Part shown: positions 39,453 through 47,463 of the stretch, one piece after another
Numbering within the stretch: the stretch's first letter is position 1
How the letters are laid out: each line of letters starts with the position of its first letter
Assembly: GCA_947525005.1 (NCBI GenBank)
Contig: CANNUY010000001.1
Span: 372,001-436,000, forward strand
DNA: 64,000 bases
Direction of reading: 5' to 3'
Source of the DNA: an uncultured Candidatus Melainabacteria bacterium
GTDB taxonomy: Bacteria > Cyanobacteriota > Vampirovibrionia > Gastranaerophilales > Gastranaerophilaceae
The notes under the pieces: generated by a model
Databases searched by the model: none
The model's input: only the letters and a program-made list of their open reading frames with translations
What the model was told of the DNA's origin: nothing
Program-made: the position numbers and the translations under genes

Positions 39453-39610
39453 ATCAACTATTCCAATAAATTATACTATTATTCTATCATGATTTTATCA
39501 TAAATCTGAAAATACGTCAGAGTGTTAAGTTGCGTTAATAATTTGCGTAAAAATGATTTTAAAAAGACCTTGAAATAATTTTCATTATTCTCCGTGATAG
39601 GATAGTGATA

Positions 39611-39643
39611 GCGAAGCAATCCATAAACTAACAGTTCTGCGTA
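39611..39643 (+). repeat. Partial family A repeat
   Basis: GCGAAGCAATCCATAAAC then TAACAGTTCTGCG matches the 3' half of the family A repeats at 20413 and 39709. The whole 39453-39818 gap (366 bases) holds no gene. Apart from this copy and the two that follow it I see only AT-rich sequence. Confidence 0.65.
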
Positions 39644-39660
39644 CATAAAAAGACTTTTTC

Positions 39661-39705
39661 TGGATTACCACGGCTCTCACTACGTTCGAGCCTCGTAATG
39701 ACAAG
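39661..39705 (-). repeat. Inverted family A-like repeat
   Basis: On the minus strand this reads GTCATTACGAGGCTCGAACG, then TAGTGAGAGCCGTGGTAATCC. It is inverted relative to its two neighbours. Its GTAATGAC pairs with GTCATTGC of the next copy to make an imperfect hairpin (39683-39723). Confidence 0.65.
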
Positions 39706-39708
39706 CAA

Positions 39709-39778
39709 CCGTCATTGCGAACGATTGAACGGTTTTGGAAGTGTTAAGTGTGGCAATCCATAAACCAACAGTTCTGTG
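39709..39778 (+). repeat. Dispersed intergenic repeat, family A, full copy
   Basis: CCGTCATTGCGAACGATTG at the left end, GTGTGGCAATCCATAAACC then AACAGTTCTGTG at the right. It is closely similar along its length to the copy at 20413-20480. Confidence 0.7.
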
Positions 39779-39818
39779 AATTATGAATTAAACATAAAAT
39801 CCCTGTAGACATTTAATC

Positions 39819-40979
39819 CTACACATTTTCTGCAACTATATAAGCAGTAGACCAGCAGTTTTGTAAATTAAATCCACCACAAAACCCGTCTATATCTAAA
39901 ACTTCTCCACAAAAATAAAGGTTTGGAATTTGTTTTGATTCCATTGTCTTTGGATTGATTGTTTTTAGGTTAACGCCTCCTGCAGTTACTGTTTCTCCGT
40001 CTTTTTTTGTTCCTTTAATTTTTAGTTTGAAATTAGTAATTGTATCAAAAATTTTATCACGCATTTTGCCATCAATTCTGTGGCATTTTGTTTCTTCTTG
40101 TACATTTGCATATCCTAAAATAAGGCTAACAATTTTGTGTGGGAAAATTTCTGACAATATATTTTTAATCTGTTTATGTGGGTTTGAGTTAAAAATTTCT
40201 TGTAAATCAAGCTCCTTATTATATAGATTAAATTTTAATTCATAAGGGAATTTGTCATAAGCTTTTAATGAGGATATTTTGTAAACTAAAGGCCCTGAAA
40301 TTCCAAAATGAGTAAATAAAATATCTCCACTTAGACCTGTTTCATAGTTGTAAACATCTTTTAGTGTCACACCCATTTGTTGAGAAAACCCTTTTTCTGT
40401 AACAAGTCCGACTAGAGCAGGTTTAGTTGGAACAATCTCTATTCCAAGTCGTTTAATCATATCATAGCCATTATGTCCACCTGTTGCATAAACAAGCTTG
40501 TTAAAATAATAGCTGTTCATATCTGTAACGACCTTGAATCCGTTTTCGGTTTGTTCAATTCTCAATGCTTTTTCTTTTATAAATTTTACGTTTTTCAAAT
40601 GTTCAAGAAACTTTGTCCTAACCTCTTTTGCAGAATTTGATTTTGGAAAAACTCTCATATCTTCTTGAACGTAGGTTGGAACTCCGATTTTTTCAAAGAA
40701 TTCTATAGTGTCAGCTGTTGAAAACTTTGAGAAAATAGAGTACAAAAATTTTTCACCACGAGGGTAGTTTTTGGCTAATTCTTTAAAGTCGAATTCATAA
40801 TGTGCAAGGTTGCACCTTCCACCACCTGTAGGTAAAAGAGTTCTTAAAAAGTTTCCATAATCAATGATAGAAACTTGTATCTGTGGAGAAAGTTGGTTTA
40901 TAAAATATGCACAAGCACAGCCTGATGCACCACCACCGATTATTCCAATACTAGATATTTTAGATGAATCTTGTGCCAT
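39819..40979 (-). CDS. HI0933/BaiN-type FAD-dependent oxidoreductase
   Basis: Flavoprotein of the HI0933-like (YhiN/BaiN) family, 386 residues from ATG 40979. That start places the Rossmann motif GIIGGGASG at 12-20; upstream ATGs lie inside folK. Further family marks are 'LLPTGGGRCN' (about 53-62), 'VYATGGH', and the C-terminal FAD-binding 'LYFCGEVLDIDGFCGGFNLQNCWSTAYI'. Substrate unknown; BaiN homologues act in bile-acid dehydroxylation in some gut clostridia, but most members are uncharacterised, so no such role should be assumed. It overlaps the 3' end of folK by 20 bases. Confidence 0.85.
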   Translation of the reverse strand: MAQDSSKISSIGIIGGGASGCACAYFINQLSPQIQVSIIDYGNFLRTLLPTGGGRCNLAHYEFDFKELAKNYPRGEKFLYSIFSKFSTADTIEFFEKIGVPTYVQEDMRVFPKSNSAKEVRTKFLEHLKNVKFIKEKALRIEQTENGFKVVTDMNSYYFNKLVYATGGHNGYDMIKRLGIEIVPTKPALVGLVTEKGFSQQMGVTLKDVYNYETGLSGDILFTHFGISGPLVYKISSLKAYDKFPYELKFNLYNKELDLQEIFNSNPHKQIKNILSEIFPHKIVSLILGYANVQEETKCHRIDGKMRDKIFDTITNFKLKIKGTKKDGETVTAGGVNLKTINPKTMESKQIPNLYFCGEVLDIDGFCGGFNLQNCWSTAYIVAENV

Positions 40980-41472
40980 ACAAACAAACCGTTTCAGGAT
41001 CATCAATATCGTCATAGATATCTGTTATAGTTTTCTTTAAAACAGGGTGTACAAATGCAGGTGCAATTTCAAGCATTGGTACTAACATAAATGCTCTTTG
41101 ATGTATTCTAGGGTGTGGAATTATTAGTTTTTTACCGTCAATTTCTTCATCAATAACTTTGTTATCATAGAATAAGATATCAATATCAATGGTTCTATCT
41201 TCGTATTCTGATGAATTGCGTTTTCTACCTAGCTGGTTTTCAATACGTTGACAAACTTTTAGTAATTGATAAGGATATAAAGGTGTTGAGATTGCAACAA
41301 CTGCGTTCACAAACCAATTCTGTGAATTAAAGTGCCAAGGTTCTGTTTCATAAAAAGATGAAGTGCTGACTAATTTTATATTTTCGTCACCACCTAAAAG
41401 GCTTGTGGCTTGCTGAATGTAGCCAACTCTGTCACCTAAATTTGAACCTAAACCTAAATATACTAAAGCCAT
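40960..41472 (-). CDS. folK: HPPK, 2-amino-4-hydroxy-6-hydroxymethyldihydropteridine pyrophosphokinase
   Basis: Transfers pyrophosphate from ATP to the pterin in folate synthesis. 170 residues. Conserved segments: LGLGSNLGDR (6-15), 'FYETEPW', 'NQLGRKR', the metal-binding signature 'RTIDIDILFYDNKVID' (D-x-D), and 'IPHPRIHQRAFMLVPMLEIAP'. All expected residues are there. No other folate gene is adjacent. It lies 45 bases after the sugar permease on the same strand and overlaps the flavoprotein start by 20 bases. Confidence 0.95.
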   Translation of the reverse strand: MALVYLGLGSNLGDRVGYIQQATSLLGGDENIKLVSTSSFYETEPWHFNSQNWFVNAVVAISTPLYPYQLLKVCQRIENQLGRKRNSSEYEDRTIDIDILFYDNKVIDEEIDGKKLIIPHPRIHQRAFMLVPMLEIAPAFVHPVLKKTITDIYDDIDDPETVCLYGTRFI

Positions 41473-41517
41473 AAGATAATTTTATAACTCAATTTCTTTT
41501 CCGTCAAGTGAAAAATA

Positions 41518-42363
41518 TTAACCTTTTACAGCTCCGTCATTTTCGCCAGAGATAAAATATCTTTGCATAGCAAGGAAGAAGATGACAATAGGTATAGTTG
41601 CAAGAATTGAACCTGCTGCTATAAATCTCCAGTTAGAAGAAAACATTCCTTGTAGATTGTTTATACCAACTGGCAAGGTGTACATACTGTCTTTTGTTAA
41701 AACAATACTTGGCCATAAAAATTCGCCCCAAGAACCGATAAAGGTGAATATCGCTAGTACTGCAAGTGATGGTCTAATCATTGGGACGCACACCTTCATA
41801 AACATTTGAAATACGTTGCAACCGTCAATGATAGCAGCTTCTTCAAGTTCTCTAGGAATTTTTAGGAATGCTTGTCGCATTAAAAATATTCCAAATGCGT
41901 TTACTGCAAACGGCAAAATTAAACCAAGATATCCCATAAAATTGTTTACGCTATCTATTAGATTTAGTTTGATAGTGATTAGATAGACAGGTAACATAAT
42001 TGATTGAAACGGTATCATAATTGTCGCAAGTATAGAGAAAAATACTATTTTTTTACCCTTAAATTCCATTCTTGCAAGTGGATAAGCTGCGAGTGCTGAC
42101 AGGATTAGGTTTAGTAATACAGTAAATCCTGCAACCACCATACTGTTTATAAAATAGCCGATAAAATCAACTTGATGCCATACACCGATGTAGTTCTGCC
42201 ACGTAAAATCTTGTGGGATTATTGTTGGTGGATAGGCAAAGATGTTTTCGTTCACACCTTTTAGTGAGGTTGACAATAACCAGATGAATGGAAATATTGA
42301 TAACAATGATACTAGTATCAACACTAAATGGATTGTGAATTTAGAATACAGCTTTTTTAACAT
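41518..42363 (-). CDS. Sugar ABC transporter permease, MalG-like
   Basis: Inner membrane permease of a carbohydrate-uptake (CUT1) ABC importer, 281 residues with six predicted membrane helices. The start at 42363 puts the first helix (about 10-30) at the N-terminus as in the family; longer in-frame starts add a polar tail that overlaps marR. The cytoplasmic EAA loop is 'EELEEAAIIDGCNVFQMFMKVCVPMIRP' type (about 193-218), which docks the ATPase. There is no partner permease, binding protein or ATPase in the window, so it is an orphan. No Shine-Dalgarno precedes the ATG; an extended -10 (TGCTATTAT) sits 6 bases upstream, suggesting a leaderless transcript. Confidence 0.88.
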   Translation of the reverse strand: MLKKLYSKFTIHLVLILVSLLSIFPFIWLLSTSLKGVNENIFAYPPTIIPQDFTWQNYIGVWHQVDFIGYFINSMVVAGFTVLLNLILSALAAYPLARMEFKGKKIVFFSILATIMIPFQSIMLPVYLITIKLNLIDSVNNFMGYLGLILPFAVNAFGIFLMRQAFLKIPRELEEAAIIDGCNVFQMFMKVCVPMIRPSLAVLAIFTFIGSWGEFLWPSIVLTKDSMYTLPVGINNLQGMFSSNWRFIAAGSILATIPIVIFFLAMQRYFISGENDGAVKG

Positions 42364-42468
42364 ACGATTATAATAGCATAAATTTTGAATTGATAGAAGA
42401 AGTCTTGAGAAAAATTGTTGAGATGTGGAGTAGTTTATGGGTGAAGAATTTAACCAAATATAACAAAA

Positions 42469-42497
42469 TTGACCAAAGTTTTGAAAACTTATAGAAT
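42469..42497 (+). promoter_or_regulatory. Promoter and candidate operator of the second marR
   Basis: -35 TTGACC (42469-42474), 17-base spacer, -10 TAGAAT (42492-42497). A perfect palindrome, AAGTTTT-G-AAAACTT (42476-42490), fills the spacer exactly, so a bound dimer would exclude polymerase. The transcript start is predicted at about 42504, at the ATG itself. Confidence 0.65.
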
Positions 42498-42504
42498 AAA
42501 GGGT

Positions 42505-42942
42505 ATGAAAGACGAAACGACATCTTGTAGTTATTATATTAGAAATATTGCGCATTTAATGGCTAATATGCAGAATAGGTGCTTAACTATGTTTGGATTG
42601 ACGAACCAGCAGGCACGTATTTTGATGTATATTGATAAAAATATTAGAAAACAACGAAATATAAAAAGAAAAGATTTAGAAACTTTTTTGAATTTAAAGG
42701 GCTCATCTGTAACAAGTTTGATGCACGGATTAGAAAAAAACGGGTTTATTGAGCGTTCACAATCTTCAAAAGATGCAAGACGAAAAGAACTTATATTGAC
42801 CTCAAAAGCAAGAGCTTTGGTTGAACAGATGGATTTGGTATTTGAGGCTACGGATAATCAACTTCAAGAAGGTATGACAGAAGAAGAAAAAATGACTTTT
42901 AGGTTGTTACTTGGTATCGCACATAATAATATTAATGTGTAA
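42505..42942 (+). CDS. MarR-family transcriptional regulator (second copy)
   Basis: 145 residues from ATG 42505. An in-frame TTG at 42469 is rejected because it is the promoter -35. Winged helix: 'LTNQQARILMYIDKN', 'RKDLETFLNLKGSSVTSLMHGLEKNGFIERS' (recognition helix SSVTSLMHGLEKN) and wing 'SKDARRKELILTSKAR'. The conserved D-x-R-x-K wing motif is intact. It is divergent from the sugar permease with 141 bases between starts, and a palindrome lies in its own promoter, so autorepression is likely. GGG one base before the ATG is too close to act as a ribosome site, so the mRNA may be leaderless. Confidence 0.88.
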   Translation: MKDETTSCSYYIRNIAHLMANMQNRCLTMFGLTNQQARILMYIDKNIRKQRNIKRKDLETFLNLKGSSVTSLMHGLEKNGFIERSQSSKDARRKELILTSKARALVEQMDLVFEATDNQLQEGMTEEEKMTFRLLLGIAHNNINV

Positions 42943-42950
42943 ACATTAAT

Positions 42951-42995
42951 CGTCATTGTAAGTATTTATTTATGGCAAGCGAAGAATCCCTGTAG
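42951..42995 (+). repeat. Dispersed intergenic repeat, family B
   Basis: CGTCATTGTAAG at the left, then GGCAAGCGAAGAATCCCTG and TAGGCATAATTC. Copies of the core GCAAGCGAAGAATCCC occur at 47971-47995; a shortened form (AATCCCTGTAGACAT) lies at 39798-39812 and a diverged one at 46917-46940. Confidence 0.6.
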
Positions 42996-43006
42996 GCATA
43001 ATTCTC

Positions 43007-43786
43007 TTACGCAACGGCTGGAGTTTTGGTGTTCAAGCTATTTACATACCCAACTAATGCGTTATAAACTCGTGGGTTTACGTGTCCTTCTTCCACTTGT
43101 GTTTTTAATATACTTAATGCTTTTTCTTGTGACATTTCTGGCTTGTATGCTCTTTTTTCTGTCAATGCAGAATATTTATCAGCCAAAGAAACAATTTCTG
43201 TATTGATATCATATCCTCTTGATGCGTTCTTCATCGCAGGATAACCTGTACCTTGCTTGTTCTGGTGGTGGTATTTTACGATATTCAATACTTCTGGCTC
43301 AATGTTTTGCGTAGATAAAATTTCTTCGCTTAATCTTGAATGCAAATGCATAATTTCGTTTTCTTCAGGAGTTAATCGAGTATTTTTATTTAAGATTTTT
43401 TCAGGGATAAGTACTTTGCCAATGTCGTGCAACATAGCACCTTGTTGGATATGTTTGATATTCGCTTCTGCCTTCAAATCAACGGGTAAATAATTATAAA
43501 TCCCAATAGCTTTATTTCTTGTGTCGATTGAGTGGTTGTAAACGTGTTGTTTAAAGTTCTCAACATTAACAACAGGTCTTAAATTCTTCTCTGCTAAAAT
43601 CTTTGTGATTACTGGGTTTGATGCGATAGATTCTGTGATAACTTGTGTATTAAGCAGTCTATTTAATTCCCCATTGACATTGATTCTGTCATTTTGAGGA
43701 CGAGAGATAGCGCCTCTGTTAATTTGTGGCAAATTAACAGCAAACACACGTGATATTGGGGTATTATTTAACACACTAAAATTCAT
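43007..43786 (-). CDS. HD-GYP-like phosphohydrolase domain protein
   Basis: Probably hydrolyses cyclic di-nucleotides or another phosphoester. 259 residues. About 75 unrecognised N-terminal residues precede an HD-GYP-type domain: H85, H120-D121 (HDIGK), H149, H173-H174, GYP (181-183) and D203 (LADKYSAL), followed by KRAYKP. The usual HHExxDGxGYP is HHQNKQGTGYP here, so the Glu and Asp are both Gln, while the listed metal ligands remain. There is no receiver or membrane domain, unusual for HD-GYP proteins. The gene stands alone. c-di-GMP cleavage is not certain because of the altered motif. Confidence 0.8.
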   Translation of the reverse strand: MNFSVLNNTPISRVFAVNLPQINRGAISRPQNDRINVNGELNRLLNTQVITESIASNPVITKILAEKNLRPVVNVENFKQHVYNHSIDTRNKAIGIYNYLPVDLKAEANIKHIQQGAMLHDIGKVLIPEKILNKNTRLTPEENEIMHLHSRLSEEILSTQNIEPEVLNIVKYHHQNKQGTGYPAMKNASRGYDINTEIVSLADKYSALTEKRAYKPEMSQEKALSILKTQVEEGHVNPRVYNALVGYVNSLNTKTPAVA

Positions 43787-43971
43787 CGTACACTAACCTA
43801 TATACTATATAAGTATTTTTTTTAATGTGGATTGCATGAATTTCAACATTTTTTCTTTAAATGTTACGAAATAGTAACAAAATGACGAGGTTTTTATTAA
43901 CTTAGTAATTCCTATTAATAACTATATTCTTCAACTCAAAAAAATGGCAGATAAATCTTCTCATATTATAA

Positions 43972-44000
43972 GTGACAGGTTTTAATTTTTGGTTTATAAT
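43972..44000 (+). promoter_or_regulatory. Promoter of the heptose kinase operon
   Basis: -35 GTGACA (43972-43977), 17-base spacer, perfect -10 TATAAT (43995-44000), 25 bases before the ATG with GGGAGAGAAG between. Confidence 0.65.
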
Positions 44001-44024
44001 AACGTATATAATTTGGGAGAGAAG

Positions 44025-45074
44025 ATGAAAATAGATATAGAAAAATTGTTGAATTATACAAAATCACTTGCTGATACAAGGGTTTTAGTGGTTGGCGATT
44101 TGGCACTTGATGAAATGGTTTATGGTGATACAGAAAGAATTTCTAGAGAAGCTCCTGTGCTTATCCTTAGACATACTCATACAAACCTAATTCTAGGTGC
44201 TGCCTCAAACGCTGCTCACAACTCTTCAACAATAAACAACGGAAAAGTTAGTGTGCTTGGGGTTATCGGTAATGATTATCAAGCAAACGATTTGAGAAAA
44301 GCATTTTTTGATGCAAAAGTAAATGATGAATATTTGGTGGTTGATGAAACTAGAAAAACTGTTACAAAAACTAGAATTTCTGGTGCTTGTTCTCAATCAA
44401 TTACTCAACAAATAGTAAGAATTGATAGACAAGATTCAACTCCGATTTCAACTGAAACAGAAGATAAGATTGTCGAACAGTTAAAAATAGCTGTTCCTGA
44501 ACACGATGTAATTATTTTGTCGGATTATCATATTGGAACTTTGACAGATAAGGTTATCTCTGAAACTATAAGATTGGCAAAAGATTATGGAAAACCTGTT
44601 ATAGTTGATGGTCAAAAAGATTTACAAAGATATCGTGGTTGTACTTCTATGACACCAAACCTTCCTGATACTCAAAAACATGTTGGGTTCTATATCAAAT
44701 CAAACGAAGATATGCACAAAGCTGGTAATAAACTTATCGCTGACACAGATTGCGAATATGTACTTATCACTTGTGGTGATGAGGGTATGGCATTAGTTAA
44801 TAAAAACGGCAAAATGTTAAGAGTGCCTGTATTTAATAAGTCAAAAGTGTTTGATGTGACGGGTGCAGGAGATACAGTTACAGCTCTTTATTCACTAGCT
44901 ATTGCAAGTGGAGTAGAGCCTGTTTATGCTGCAATCATTGGTAACATCGCTGCAGGAATTGTTATTAAACAATTTGGTTGTGCAACCACAACAATTGATG
45001 AATTGGTTGATTTTATCGAAAATAATACAAAGTTATTAAATAATACTGAAATTGGAGAATATTGTTATGAATAA
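44025..45074 (+). CDS. rfaE1: D-glycero-beta-D-manno-heptose-7-phosphate kinase
   Basis: PfkB-family kinase that phosphorylates heptose 7-phosphate at C1 for ADP-heptose/LPS core synthesis. 349 residues from ATG 44025, chosen for the GGGAGAGAAG in front; the frame extends 12 codons further with no ribosome site. Motifs: 'VVGDLALDEMVYGDTERISREAPV' type N-terminus (D.x.D.Y.G...RISPEAPV in the family), 'GAASNAAHNSSTI', and the C-terminal PfkB signature DVTGAGDT with catalytic Asp. Only the kinase domain is present; the adenylyltransferase domain of HldE is absent. The end overlaps the DUF4330-like gene by 8 bases. Confidence 0.88.
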   Translation: MKIDIEKLLNYTKSLADTRVLVVGDLALDEMVYGDTERISREAPVLILRHTHTNLILGAASNAAHNSSTINNGKVSVLGVIGNDYQANDLRKAFFDAKVNDEYLVVDETRKTVTKTRISGACSQSITQQIVRIDRQDSTPISTETEDKIVEQLKIAVPEHDVIILSDYHIGTLTDKVISETIRLAKDYGKPVIVDGQKDLQRYRGCTSMTPNLPDTQKHVGFYIKSNEDMHKAGNKLIADTDCEYVLITCGDEGMALVNKNGKMLRVPVFNKSKVFDVTGAGDTVTALYSLAIASGVEPVYAAIIGNIAAGIVIKQFGCATTTIDELVDFIENNTKLLNNTEIGEYCYE

Positions 45075-45561
45075 AAGAATAGTTGATATAATTATTGTTA
45101 TTGGTTTGTTATTGGTGTTATTTGTAGGTGTAATTACTGCAAAAAATATGCGTTCAACTGCATCAAAACAGATTGAAACTACTTCAAACATTGAGTTTGA
45201 TGTATTACTTAGAAGTGTTTCACTTTCAACAACAGAATGTCCAATTAAGGTTGGTGACAAGACTTTTATCAGTATCAGAAATGTTCCTTATTCTGATTTA
45301 GATGTTGTTGGAGTAAAATTCGTTCCTAAACATATTATGTTACCTTCAAAATCACCAAAAGGTTATATCTCTGTTTTAGATGAAGGTCAGTTTGATATGT
45401 ATGACATCATTGTTAGAGTAAAAGACAAAGCTCAAATCACAAAAGACGGTGCTGTTGTTGGTGGTAACAAAATTAAAATGGGATTGCCTATTACTTTAGA
45501 AGGTAAATTATATAAGTTTACGGGTTCTGTATCAGATGTGAGTATTGAAGGTGAAGAATAG
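45067..45561 (+). CDS. DUF4330-like membrane-anchored protein
   Basis: 164 residues from ATG 45067, with GGAG 9 bases upstream. One N-terminal membrane helix (about 5-24, RIVDIIIVIGLLLVLFVGVI) is followed by a beta-rich extracytoplasmic domain of about 135 residues. The layout and 'VGDKTFISIRNVPYSDLDVVGVK' stretch fit the DUF4330 family, whose function is unknown; that assignment is tentative. It sits between the heptose kinase (8-base overlap) and the O-antigen ligase-like gene (3-base gap), so a role in surface polysaccharide assembly is inferred from context. Confidence 0.65.
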   Translation: MNKRIVDIIIVIGLLLVLFVGVITAKNMRSTASKQIETTSNIEFDVLLRSVSLSTTECPIKVGDKTFISIRNVPYSDLDVVGVKFVPKHIMLPSKSPKGYISVLDEGQFDMYDIIVRVKDKAQITKDGAVVGGNKIKMGLPITLEGKLYKFTGSVSDVSIEGEE

Positions 45562-45564
45562 GCT

Positions 45565-46881
45565 ATGTTTATAAACAGTATTCTAGATTTTGTACATCAA
45601 TATACTGGTAGAGTTTATGATAAAAGTGTAATTTTGCAGAATTTGGATAAAGCTATTTTTGCGATTATTATAGCATTGTTTGTTTTATCTACTTTTGTGA
45701 GTTCGGATATGATTGGTTATTTGGCACTTGGTGTTGTGCTATTAACTTTTGTGAGAGTAATTTTTAATAAGACAGATAATTTTAAATGCGAAACTTTTGA
45801 GATATTTTTGTTGGCATTTTTTATGCTTACACTTGTTAGCCTTGCAGGTTCAACATTATTTCATTTGAGCTTGAAAGGATTTATGAAAACATTTACATAT
45901 ATCTCATTTTATTTATCTGTAGTTCATCATTTGAAATATAATCCAAAGAATATTTTACCGATACTTTCAACCATAGCATTATGTGTTAGTGTTGAATCTT
46001 TAGTTGGAATTTCACAGAGTTTTTCTAAGGTTGATGAAATATCTGGTTGGCAAGATGTTTCTAATCTAAATCCAGAAGAAGTTATGACAAGGGTTTATGG
46101 AACATTACAACCATTAAATCCAAATCTTTTGGGTGGATATTTTGTTTTGACTATTCCGTCTGTTATTGGGTTATGTGGTTATTTCTTATATGAAAAACGA
46201 TATATTTTGTCAGCAATCTTTGGTGTGTTGTCTGCAATTACTTGTACAGCTTTATTCTTGACAGGTTGCAGAGGCGCATATTTGGGATTGTTTACTGTTT
46301 TGGGTTGTTTCTCTTTAGTGTCTTTAAAATTCTTTTGGAAAAATTATAAAAAGTTATATTTGAGCTTTATTTCTGCTGTTATGGCATTAGGTGTAACTGC
46401 AATTTTAACTATTACATCATTAAGAATGAGAGTTTTATCTATATTTGCGATGAGAAGTGATAGTTCAAATTCGTTTAGATTTAATGTTTATAAATCATCA
46501 ATTCAAATGTTTAAGGACAACTGGGTTTTAGGGATTGGTCAAGGTAACCAAAACTTTAGAGAAATCTATGGTTTGTATATGAAAACAGGGTTTGACGCTT
46601 TGAGTGCGTATAATATTTATCTAGAAACAGCTGTTGAAAGTGGTGTTTTTGCTTTGATTGCGTTTTTAGGATTCTTGATAAGTATATTAAAAGATGCAGT
46701 TCGATATATTAAAAATTCAGATAATTTGAAAAATATAATATTAGTATCAATTCCTACTATAGCGATTATGGGTACAATGGTTCACGGGTTTGTTGACACA
46801 GTGTTCTTTAGACCACAATTACAGATTGTTTTTTGGACAATGGTTGCTATTTTGTCAAATAGATTGTATTTGGAAAAATAA
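45565..46881 (+). CDS. O-antigen ligase/polymerase family membrane protein
   Basis: Multi-pass inner membrane protein, 438 residues with about 10-12 predicted membrane helices. The Wzy_C region has 'LTGCRGAYLGLFTVLGCF' (R235-type conserved Arg) and the long periplasmic loop with 'NWVLGIGQGNQNFREIYG', both standard in WaaL/Wzy proteins, then 'HNxYLE'-like 'AYNIYLETAVESG' and 'MVHGFVDTVFF'. It either ligates O-antigen to lipid A core or polymerises sugar repeats; sequence alone cannot separate these. It is third in the operon with the heptose kinase, three bases after the DUF4330-like gene. Confidence 0.85.
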   Translation: MFINSILDFVHQYTGRVYDKSVILQNLDKAIFAIIIALFVLSTFVSSDMIGYLALGVVLLTFVRVIFNKTDNFKCETFEIFLLAFFMLTLVSLAGSTLFHLSLKGFMKTFTYISFYLSVVHHLKYNPKNILPILSTIALCVSVESLVGISQSFSKVDEISGWQDVSNLNPEEVMTRVYGTLQPLNPNLLGGYFVLTIPSVIGLCGYFLYEKRYILSAIFGVLSAITCTALFLTGCRGAYLGLFTVLGCFSLVSLKFFWKNYKKLYLSFISAVMALGVTAILTITSLRMRVLSIFAMRSDSSNSFRFNVYKSSIQMFKDNWVLGIGQGNQNFREIYGLYMKTGFDALSAYNIYLETAVESGVFALIAFLGFLISILKDAVRYIKNSDNLKNIILVSIPTIAIMGTMVHGFVDTVFFRPQLQIVFWTMVAILSNRLYLEK

Positions 46882-46985
46882 AAATATTTGTAGCACCACA
46901 GGAGTTGGTAAGCATGGAATTCCACTGAACATAAATTAATATCTATAAATATAATCGCATCTAAATAAAGGATAGAATACGTAAA

Positions 46986-47327
46986 TTATTCATTTAACAA
47001 AACAAGAAGTATATTATAAATTTTCTTAAGTTTATCGGACTTAAAAGAACGTAATAAACGTTTAATTTCGTTATAGTATTCTTGTTGATTAGGGTCATAA
47101 AGATTAACCTTTTTAATGAAAAATATAGATGGGTCGACATCAAAGTAGTTCGCTAATTTTTCAAGAACTTCACAAGAAATAAAAGTTTTACCATTTTCAA
47201 TCGCTGTAATACTTCTAGGTTGAAGTTCTAAATATTCAGACAATTTTTCTTGTGTAATATTTTTTTGAAGTCTTAATTCTCGGACTATTTCACCCAAATT
47301 CTTTTTAATATCGCTTCCTTTAATCAT
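46986..47327 (-). CDS. XRE-family HTH regulator
   Basis: 113 residues. The N-terminal Cro/C1-type helix-turn-helix spans about 8-65: 'LGEIVRELRLQKNITQEKLSEYLELQPRSITAIENGKTF' with Q21-E22 and the 'SITAIENG' recognition region. The C-terminal 40 residues (YNEIKRLLRSFKSDKLKKIYNILLVLL) are helical and probably dimerise. It is divergent from the secreted nuclease gene. Two exact ATATCATAAT copies 40 bases apart lie upstream of it, possible operators. Confidence 0.88.
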   Translation of the reverse strand: MIKGSDIKKNLGEIVRELRLQKNITQEKLSEYLELQPRSITAIENGKTFISCEVLEKLANYFDVDPSIFFIKKVNLYDPNQQEYYNEIKRLLRSFKSDKLKKIYNILLVLLNE

Positions 47328-47331
47328 AAGA

Positions 47332-47381
47332 ATATCATAATGTATTTTTTACGCCTTTTCTATCCAGTGTGATATCATAAT
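47332..47381. promoter_or_regulatory. Two ATATCATAAT direct repeats before the XRE gene
   Basis: Exact 10-base copies at 47332-47341 and 47372-47381, 40 bases apart, about four helical turns. They lie in the XRE/nuclease divergent region. Operator function is a guess, as AT-rich sequence makes chance matches easier. Confidence 0.35.
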
Positions 47382-47463
47382 TAAGAAGTTAAAATGTAAG
47401 TATGTGCATTAAGAAAGTAAAAATATCAAATATAGATGTAAATAAAATGTATAGGAGTAAATT

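Noticed and set aside
42469..42504. TTG at 42469 as the marR start
   Set aside because: These bases form the -35 of a good promoter, and the MarR fold begins after the ATG at 42505.
42364..42555. Longer N-terminus for the sugar permease
   Set aside because: It would run into marR on the other strand, adds a polar tail unlike the family, and overlaps the promoter region.
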